Shown piece after piece: positions 58,772 to 64,000 of a DNA stretch of 64,000 nucleotides. The DNA comes from Modestobacter marinus. Lineage in GTDB: Bacteria > Actinomycetota > Actinomycetes > Mycobacteriales > Geodermatophilaceae. The stretch is from NCBI RefSeq assembly GCF_011758655.1, contig NZ_JAAMPA010000001.1:1240001-1304000 (forward strand), read 5' to 3'. Position 1 is the stretch's first letter. Every line of letters starts with the position of its first letter. The position numbers and the translations under genes were made by a program. The notes under the pieces are model-generated. The model was not told the origin of the DNA, ran no database searches, and was given only the letters and a program-made list of their open reading frames with translations.

Positions 58772-59043
58772 CGCGAACCGGCTGGGCCCACGAACCGGCA
58801 CGGCCCACAGATTGGCGGAGCTGACAGACCGCCTTCGCTCACGGACCGCCTCGGCTCACGGACCAGCTCGGCCCACGAACCAGCTCGGCCCACGAACCAG
58901 CTCGGCCCACGAACCAGCTCGGCCCACGAACCAGCTCGGCTCACGGACCGGCGGAGCTCACGAACCGACCGAGCTCACAGACCGGCGGAGCTCACAGACC
59001 GGCGGAGCTCACGGACCGGCTCAGCCCACGGACAGGCGGAGCC
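58772..59043. repeat. 17-bp tandem repeat array, sixteen copies
   Basis: Sixteen units of 17 bp with the pattern CACGRACCRGCTCGGCC. The five central ones (58857-58941) are nearly identical, four reading CACGAACCAGCTCGGCC or differing by one base, and the outer ones diverge (GGCGGAGCT, CAGACC). The length is not a multiple of three, so this is not a protein repeat. Evenly spaced 17-bp direct repeats recall iterons, but no replication gene is near. Confidence 0.85.
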
Positions 59044-59257
59044 GAGGAGGCCGCGTCCGCACCTCACGCAGTCCGATGAGATGGCTCGCGGCGAAGCCCT
59101 GTGCCACGGCGACCCCCGAACGCGACGGGGTCCTGCGTCCGGGGATCGAGGCAGTCCGACCTCGGACGGCCGTGACCCTCCGGTGCAGCACGCGCCGGCC
59201 GACCACCTACCAGCAGAATGGGCCGCGCCCGGACCACCGTCAGCAGAGGAGCTGTCG

Positions 59258-59296
59258 ATGCACGCCCAGGAGACGCACCCCCAGGACCTGCCATGA
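59258..59296 (+). CDS. Twelve-codon leader peptide upstream of the acyl-CoA dehydrogenase gene
   Basis: ATG with a very good Shine-Dalgarno (GAGGAG, six bases before) encodes MHAQETHPQDLP. Its TGA overlaps the ATG of the next gene (ATGA). Translation of the leader probably loads ribosomes on the next gene by re-initiation. The 200 bases upstream hold only the end of the repeat array and GC-rich spacer. Confidence 0.5.
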   Translation: MHAQETHPQDLP

Positions 59297-60174
59297 CCGG
59301 CCCTGAACCCACCGGCGCGCCTCTCCCGGACCAGGTCGGGGTGATCGGCGGGGGCCGGATGGGCGCCGGTATCGCCCAGGCGTTCCTGGTCGCCGGCGCG
59401 CGGGTCGAGGTGGTCGAAGCCGGGGACGAGGCCGCCGAGGCCGCCCGCGGCCGGGTGTCGGCCGGGCTCGAGGAGGCCGCTCGGCGCGGCAAGCTCAGCG
59501 ACGCGGTCGGCGAGGTGCTCGGCCGGCTCACCCTGGTCGACTCCCCCGCCCAGCTGACCCCCCACGCCGGCCTGGTGGTGGAGGCGGTGCCCGAGCGCGC
59601 GGACCTCAAGGTCGCCGTGCTCACCGTCGCGGAGTCCGTGCTGGGGCCCGACGCCGTGCTGGCGACCAACACCTCCTCCCTCTCGGTCACCGAGCTGGCC
59701 GCCGCACTGCAGCGTCCGGCGCGCTTCCTGGGCCTGCACTTCTTCAACCCGGTGCCCGCCTCGAAGCTGGTCGAGGTGGTCGTCGCCCCGGAGACCGGCG
59801 ACGACGTCGTCGCGGCCTCCCGCGACTGGGTGCGCGCCCTGGGCAAGACCGACGTGGTGGTGCGGGACTCCCCCGGCTTCGCGTCGTCCCGGCTGGGCGT
59901 GCTGCTCGGGCTGGAGGCGATCCGGATGCTGGAGGAGGGCGTCGCCGACGCCGAGGCGATCGACGCGGCGATGGAGCTGGGCTACCGGCACCCGATGGGC
60001 CCGCTGCGCTCGACCGACCTCGTCGGCCTGGACGTGCGGCTGGCGATCGCCGAGTACCTCGCCGGCACATTGGGCGAGCGCTTCACCCCACCGCAGTTGC
60101 TGCGTGACAAGGTGGCCGCCGGCGAGCTGGGCCGCAAGACCGGCCGCGGCTTCCACGACTACGCAGAGAACTGA
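59293..60174 (+). CDS. 3-hydroxyacyl-CoA dehydrogenase (3-hydroxybutyryl-CoA dehydrogenase type)
   Basis: 293 residues from ATG. Rossmann GVIGGGRMGAGIAQAFLVAG, catalytic Ser/His region TNTSSLSVTELAAALQRPAR, then FLGLHFFNPVPASKLVEVV, and the C-terminal DSPGFASSRLGVLLGLEAIR, then YRHPMGPLRSTDLVGLDVR. It oxidises 3-hydroxyacyl-CoA with NAD. It is paired with an enoyl-CoA hydratase ten bases downstream. This pair fits fatty-acid, phenylacetate (PaaH-like) or hydroxybutyrate metabolism; no further pathway gene is present to decide. Confidence 0.9.
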   Translation: MTGPEPTGAPLPDQVGVIGGGRMGAGIAQAFLVAGARVEVVEAGDEAAEAARGRVSAGLEEAARRGKLSDAVGEVLGRLTLVDSPAQLTPHAGLVVEAVPERADLKVAVLTVAESVLGPDAVLATNTSSLSVTELAAALQRPARFLGLHFFNPVPASKLVEVVVAPETGDDVVAASRDWVRALGKTDVVVRDSPGFASSRLGVLLGLEAIRMLEEGVADAEAIDAAMELGYRHPMGPLRSTDLVGLDVRLAIAEYLAGTLGERFTPPQLLRDKVAAGELGRKTGRGFHDYAEN

Positions 60175-60184
60175 GAGGACGACG

Positions 60185-60985
60185 ATGTCCGCACCCGGCG
60201 CCGAGCCCACCGTCACCCGCACCGACGCCGACGGCGTCGCCACCCTGACCCTGCAGCGCCCGGCGCTGTCCCACCGGCTGCGCACCGAGCTGCTCGCCGC
60301 CGTGCGGGAGGTCGCCGCCGACGAGTCGGTGCGCGCCGTGCTGCTCACCGGGAGCGGCCGGGCGTTCTGCGTCGGTCAGGACCTCGCCGAGCACGTCGAC
60401 GAGCTGCGCTCCGAGCGACCGGACGGCGCACCGTCGCTGTCGGTGGTGGAGGCCGAGTACAACCCGCTGATGCTGGCGCTGGCCGCCCTGCGGGTGCCTC
60501 TCGTGGTGGGGATCAACGGGGCGTGCGCCGGCGCGGGCCTGGGGATCGCGCTCGCCGGCGACCTGCGGGTCGCCGCGGCCGGCGCGAAGCTGACCACCGC
60601 GTTCGCCGGCATCGGGCTGTCCAGCGACTCCGCGCTGGCCTCGCGGCTGGTGCACTGCGTCGGCGGGTCCCGGGCGGCGGAGCTGCTGCTGCTGCCCGAG
60701 CCGTTCCTCGCCGAGACCGCCGCCGAGTGGGGCCTGGTGCACCGCGTCGTCCCGGCCGCGGACGTGCTCGCCGAGGCGACCGCGCTCGCCACCCGGCTCG
60801 CCGCCGGGCCGACCCTGGCCTACCGGGCGATCAAGACCGTGCTCGCGACGGCGGCGACCGACGGCCTCGAGGACACCCTGGCGCTGGAGGCGAGCCTGCA
60901 GACCGACCTGGGGGCGACCGCCGACCACCGCGAGGCCGTCGAGGCCTTCCTGGCCAAGCGACCACCGGTCTTCACCGGCCGCTGA
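60185..60985 (+). CDS. Enoyl-CoA hydratase/isomerase family protein
   Basis: 266 residues from ATG (Shine-Dalgarno GAGAGGA). Crotonase fold: LLTGSGRAFCVGQDLAEHVD forms the first oxyanion-hole segment, and VVGINGACAGAGLGIALAGD the second, with the Gly-Ala-Gly pattern. The catalytic Glu of true hydratases in the later AFAGIGLSSDSALASRL region is replaced by Ser/Asp residues. Asp may act as in PaaG-type isomerases. It follows the dehydrogenase in one operon. Confidence 0.88.
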   Translation: MSAPGAEPTVTRTDADGVATLTLQRPALSHRLRTELLAAVREVAADESVRAVLLTGSGRAFCVGQDLAEHVDELRSERPDGAPSLSVVEAEYNPLMLALAALRVPLVVGINGACAGAGLGIALAGDLRVAAAGAKLTTAFAGIGLSSDSALASRLVHCVGGSRAAELLLLPEPFLAETAAEWGLVHRVVPAADVLAEATALATRLAAGPTLAYRAIKTVLATAATDGLEDTLALEASLQTDLGATADHREAVEAFLAKRPPVFTGR

Positions 60986-61013
60986 GCGAGGCCCCGCCCC
61001 GCGGCGGGCCGGA

Positions 61014-61027
61014 GTTCCACGTGGAAC
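61014..61027. promoter_or_regulatory. parS-like palindrome, copy 3
   Basis: GTTCCACGTGGAAC in the 57-bp intergenic space after the enoyl-CoA hydratase gene. It is identical to the palindromes at 22502 and 49235. Confidence 0.55.
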
Positions 61028-61042
61028 CGCTGCGCGGAGCTG

Positions 61043-61318
61043 TCAGGCGTGGGTGGTGCAGGCCGGGCAGACGTCGATCGCGGGCACCGGCCAGTGCTCC
61101 TCGGTGGTCACCCGGGCCAGGGTGCCGCAGACGGTGAGCTCGCAGGCGCCGTCCAGGTCGGCGGGGGCCCGGTGCACCTCCACGGCGTGCCAGAGCGCGG
61201 CGGTCGGCCCGTGGGCACGGCTGCGGGCGGCGGCGAAGGTCAGCGTCGGCGAGGTCACCCCTGGGTTGTCGGCAGCCCCGGCCCCCCGGCACAGCACCCC
61301 ACCGCCGGACCACCCCAT
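61043..61318 (-). CDS. Small cysteine-containing uncharacterised protein
   Basis: 91 residues from the ATG at 61318, which has Shine-Dalgarno GGGGAGAGG eight bases upstream. A GTG at 61258 would give 71 residues. The second half looks like a folded domain: ALWHAVEVHRAPADLDGACE, LTVCGTLARVTTEEHWPVPA, then DVCPACTTHA. The CxxxxC and CPAC pairs could bind zinc. The family is unknown. It is divergent from the MBL-fold gene by 84 bases. Confidence 0.55.
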   Translation of the reverse strand: MGWSGGGVLCRGAGAADNPGVTSPTLTFAAARSRAHGPTAALWHAVEVHRAPADLDGACELTVCGTLARVTTEEHWPVPAIDVCPACTTHA

Positions 61319-61402
61319 CGGGTGACCTCTCCCCGCACCCGGGTCTGCCCCCGCCGTGACACCGTCGTCCCACCCGATCACGAGTCCCACGAGGAGACCC
61401 TG

Positions 61403-62041
61403 GTGCAGCTGACCAAGCACGGACACGCCTGTGTGGTCCTGTCCGACGGCGACCGACGGCTGGTCGTCGACCCGGGGGCGTACACCGCCGACGACGCCTG
61501 GCACGGCGCCTCGGCCCTGCTCGTCACCCACCAGCACCCCGACCACTTCCTGCCCGACCGGGTCCGCGCCGCACTGGACGGCGACCCCGCGCTGGAGGTG
61601 TGGACCAACGCGGCGGTGGCCGAGCAGCTGGCCGGCGCCGGCCCGCGGGTGCACGTGGTCGGCGCCGGTGACGCGTTCACCGCCGCCGGCTTCGACGTCA
61701 CGGTGCACGGGGAGTGGCACGCCGTGATCCACCCGGACGTCCCCCGGGTGCGCAACGTCGGGTTCCTCGTCGAGGAGCGCGTCTTCCACCCCGGCGACGC
61801 GCTGACCGTGCCCGAGGTGGCCGTCCCCACCCTGCTGCTGCCGGCGCACGCCCCGTGGTCGAAGACCAGCGAGCTGATCGACTACCTGCGCGAGGTGCGC
61901 GCCGACCGGGCGCTGGCCGTGCACGACGGCCTGCTCAACGACACGGGCCTGGGCCTCGTGGCCGGGCTGCTCGGTGAGCGTGGCCCCGGCCAGCCGGTGC
62001 CCTACGCGCGCCTGGCCCCCGGGGAGTCCGTCGAGGTCTGA
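61403..62041 (+). CDS. MBL-fold metallo-hydrolase
   Basis: 212 residues from the GTG at 61403 (Shine-Dalgarno GAGGAG). VQLTKHGHACVVLSDGDRRL, then VVDPG at the start, metal motif LLVTHQHPDHFLPDRV (His-x-His-x-Asp-His), VTVHGEWHAVIH, VFHPGDALTVPE (Asp ligand) and LLLPAHAPWSKT (last His). This is the compact branch related to UlaG-type lactonases and predicted Zn-dependent hydrolases of unknown substrate. Its last 40 bases overlap the end of the EAL gene on the other strand. Confidence 0.87.
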   Translation: MQLTKHGHACVVLSDGDRRLVVDPGAYTADDAWHGASALLVTHQHPDHFLPDRVRAALDGDPALEVWTNAAVAEQLAGAGPRVHVVGAGDAFTAAGFDVTVHGEWHAVIHPDVPRVRNVGFLVEERVFHPGDALTVPEVAVPTLLLPAHAPWSKTSELIDYLREVRADRALAVHDGLLNDTGLGLVAGLLGERGPGQPVPYARLAPGESVEV

Positions 62042-63885
62042 GGTCCTTCGCCCGGCGTCGCGAGGGACAACGGGACCCCGACCCGCGCGTCCAGCTCGGC
62101 GATCCGGGCCGCGTACCGCCGCACCCGGTCCCGCTCGGTGCGCAGCGCCCGTTCGGTCTCCACCTGCTCGGTGACGTCGGCCTGGATGCCGATGTACTGG
62201 ACGACGGCGCCGGTCCCGTCGGTCACCGGGGTGAGCGTGCACTCGTTCCACCAGGTGCTGCCGTCGGAACGCCGGTTGAGCAGCACCTCCCGGCACTCGT
62301 CGCCCACCTCGATCGCCGCGCGGATCCGGCCCACGGCCGCGGGGTCGGTGTCCGGGTGCTGCAGGAAGCGGCAGTTGCGGCCCAGCAGCTCGGCGGCGGG
62401 CTGCCCGGCCAGCCGCTCGAACGCGGGGTTGACGTAGACCAGCGGCTGGTCGGGCAGCCGCAGGTCGACGATGGTGACGCCGGTGCCGACCGCGGCCAGC
62501 GCCCGGTGCAGGAGCGCCTCGCCCGGGTCGCCGGCCGACCGCCCGGTGAGCAGCGAGGCCACGCCGGCCGGCACGTCCGCCACCGCCTGACCGTCCGCCG
62601 CGGGCCCGCGCCGCGTGGTGCTCGGCGCGACCCGGGAGAGCAGCGCCCGGGCGGCCCGGACCACCGTGTCGCGCTCGTAGGTGAGGGAGAACGCGAACCG
62701 GCGGGCCAGGTCCGACCCGTCGTCCCCGAGGTCGCGGGCCAGCAGCGCGGCGCTGAAGTGCGGGCTGAGCACCACGACGTCCCACTCGCCGCGCACCGGG
62801 TCACCGGGTGCCAGGTCGGCCCCGCGCAGCCCCGGCAGCGGCTCCGCCGGCAGGTCCTCGCCGAGGGCAGCGACGAAGCCCACCCGCTCGACCAGGTCCC
62901 GGTACCGCAGCCGGGTCGCCGGGGTGACGTGCCGCGCCTCCTGGAACGTCGTCGCGACCACGCAGGTCTCCCCCAGCCGCATGGCCTGCCGTTCCAGCTG
63001 CTTGCTGAGCTCGATCAGCAGCGCCTTGGGCGCCTCCCGGACCGGCACGTGCGCCGGCAGGCACTCGAACGGGGAGAGCAGCCGACCCTGCGGGTCAGGG
63101 GGCGGGACGGCGGGCAGCCGGAGCGCTCCGGGTCGTGCGCCCGGGGCGGCGCCGGGCCCCGGGCGGCCGAACAGCCAGCCCTGCCCGAGCGTGGCGCCCA
63201 GGCCCCGCGCCATCGCCAGGTGCGGGCCGGTCTCGATGCCCTCGGCGAGCACCAGGGCACCGGTCGACTCGGCGTAGGCGTTGACCGCGTTCATGATCTC
63301 GGCGATGGCCGGGCCGGGGCGTCCCTGCACCAGGCGCAGGTCGAGCTTGACGACGTCGGGGCGCAGCAACGGCATGAAGGCCAGCGAGAGCGACTCGGCG
63401 CCGACGTCGTCCAGGGCGATCGCCCAGCCGAACTCCCGCACCCGCGCGACGGTCCGGAGCAGTTCCGCGGGGCGGGCGGCCAGCGCACGCTCGGTGATCT
63501 CCAGGACCACCCGCAGGTCCCCCGGCACCGGCACCTCGGGGTCGAACAGCCCCGCCACGGGGGTGTCGTCCAGCACCTCGGGCTCGACGTTGACGAAGAC
63601 GGTGGAGGGGGCCAGCAGGCCGCGCGCCACCGCGCCGCGCAGCGCGGCGGCCCGGCACGCCTGGTCCAGCTCGGTGAGGCAGCCCTCGGCGCGCGCCGCG
63701 GCGAAGAGTGCGTCCGGCGCCTCCAGCGGCCCCTGCGGGCCGCGGGCGAGCGCCTCGTAGGCGACGACCCGCCCGCTGTCCAGCTCGACGATCGGCTGGA
63801 ACACGCTGCGCACGGCACGGTCCGCGATCACCGCCCGGGCACCGGTCGTCCGCTGCTCCTGGAACTGCTGCACGTCGTCCCCCAT
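62002..63885 (-). CDS. EAL-DICT-LOV protein, probable light-regulated c-di-GMP phosphodiesterase
   Basis: 627 residues from the ATG at 63885. EAL domain about 15-265: VFQPIVELDSG, then YEALARG (Glu44), FVNVEPEVLDD, VVLEITERAL, IALDDVGAESLSL (Asp pair; DDFG is DDVG), VVKLDLRLV, VLAEGIET and TLGQGWLFGRP. Every metal and catalytic position I can check is kept. A middle region of about 150 residues (EAPKALLIELSKQLERQAMR, then TCVVATTFQEARHVTPATRL) matches the DICT sensor domain. Residues about 450-565 are a PAS of LOV type: Cys505 in LLGRNCRFLQHPDTDP is the flavin-adduct cysteine. A short coiled coil ends the protein. Blue light may therefore control c-di-GMP breakdown. Confidence 0.88.
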   Translation of the reverse strand: MGDDVQQFQEQRTTGARAVIADRAVRSVFQPIVELDSGRVVAYEALARGPQGPLEAPDALFAAARAEGCLTELDQACRAAALRGAVARGLLAPSTVFVNVEPEVLDDTPVAGLFDPEVPVPGDLRVVLEITERALAARPAELLRTVARVREFGWAIALDDVGAESLSLAFMPLLRPDVVKLDLRLVQGRPGPAIAEIMNAVNAYAESTGALVLAEGIETGPHLAMARGLGATLGQGWLFGRPGPGAAPGARPGALRLPAVPPPDPQGRLLSPFECLPAHVPVREAPKALLIELSKQLERQAMRLGETCVVATTFQEARHVTPATRLRYRDLVERVGFVAALGEDLPAEPLPGLRGADLAPGDPVRGEWDVVVLSPHFSAALLARDLGDDGSDLARRFAFSLTYERDTVVRAARALLSRVAPSTTRRGPAADGQAVADVPAGVASLLTGRSAGDPGEALLHRALAAVGTGVTIVDLRLPDQPLVYVNPAFERLAGQPAAELLGRNCRFLQHPDTDPAAVGRIRAAIEVGDECREVLLNRRSDGSTWWNECTLTPVTDGTGAVVQYIGIQADVTEQVETERALRTERDRVRRYAARIAELDARVGVPLSLATPGEGPQTSTDSPGARRA

Positions 63886-63990
63886 CGGAGCCGGGCATCG
63901 ACCCCCCGAGTCTGACAGCATCGTCGTGCCCGGGACGGGCGAGCACACCGGTGGGGTCGCCGGGCAGGCTGCAGGCGAACAGGGGGAACG

Positions 63991-64000
63991 GTGAGTGCCG
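63991..64000 (+). CDS. Possible start of a gene running off the window
   Basis: GTGAGTGCCG at the very end is preceded by AGGGGGAACG. It would be divergent from the EAL gene. Only three codons are visible, so no product can be named. Confidence 0.3.

Noticed and set aside
58340-58801. Repetitive Val/Arg/Ala or Gly/Gln/Ala proteins in the 15-bp array
   Set aside because: A 15-bp unit keeps other frames open automatically; there is no ribosome site or conserved context.
57751-58944. Minus-strand frame of 397 residues with repeats
   Set aside because: It is produced by the tandem arrays and has no start region or domain; the plus-strand gene in the middle has better coding character.
58396-59043. 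Tandem arrays considered as CRISPR
   Set aside because: Units are contiguous with no unique spacers, and no cas genes are present.
57600-59050. Repeat region considered as plasmid or phage origin
   Set aside because: No replication, partition or integrase gene lies within reach; the iteron idea is kept only as a low-weight possibility.

Overview
The window is about 64 kb of very GC-rich DNA. GTG starts are frequent, genes are often joined by ATGA or GTGA stop/start overlaps, and the gene families are typical of Actinomycetota: a DasR-type GntR regulator, a PASTA kinase, SpoIIE phosphatases with HATPase/STAS partners, and UTRA, NYN and PRC-barrel proteins. I infer a soil or rock actinobacterium, perhaps Geodermatophilaceae, but no rRNA or other phylogenetic marker is present. 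No tRNA, rRNA, CRISPR array, complete insertion sequence or prophage was seen. It looks like ordinary chromosome with a few decayed genes and one repeat-rich patch.

Layout. 0-7 kb: a secreted GH3 glycosidase with swapped domain order, cut by the window edge, a divergent TetR regulator, and uncharacterised genes. 7.2-7.7 kb: a decayed Phd/PIN-type toxin-antitoxin pair with strong palindromes. 7.7-11.6 kb: ACC deaminase with its GntR regulator, a rhodanese, and an HxlR regulator facing a frameshifted azoreductase. 11.6-14.5 kb: a nagA-nagB-dasR-like amino-sugar operon with a dre-like operator. 14.5-23 kb: thioesterase, VOC protein, ClpP, an NRAMP manganese transporter behind a DtxR-type box, two paralogous unknown proteins, a phosphotransferase and an SDR. 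23-32.3 kb: FabG, then a thiamin locus. In it a TPP riboswitch leads cytX-thiE-thiO-thiS-thiG-tenI-like on the plus strand, and two TenA-family genes coupled to an ABC ATPase and a membrane protein run on the minus strand.

32.4-57.6 kb: three scattered groups of partner-switching proteins (HATPase, STAS, SpoIIE), a FUSC-type membrane protein, a gamma-glutamyltransferase family enzyme, a nucleoside hydrolase, a four-gene glycine-betaine/choline ABC importer, a P-loop kinase, PRC-barrel, NYN and SRPBCC proteins, a frameshifted GNAT gene, CinA, a PASTA Ser/Thr kinase and a glycerate kinase. 57.6-59.05 kb: three unrelated tandem-repeat arrays (28-, 15- and 17-bp units) and a long perfect inverted repeat around one small unknown gene. 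59.2-64 kb: a 3-hydroxyacyl-CoA dehydrogenase/enoyl-CoA hydratase pair behind a 12-codon leader, an MBL-fold protein and an EAL-DICT-LOV signalling protein.

Most notable are three exact copies of a 14-bp palindrome resembling the ParB site parS (22.5, 49.2 and 61.0 kb), the thiamin ABC/TenA module, the probable blue-light-responsive c-di-GMP phosphodiesterase, and the repeat cluster. Two frameshifts and one nonsense codon could be real decay or sequence errors; the raw reads would decide.
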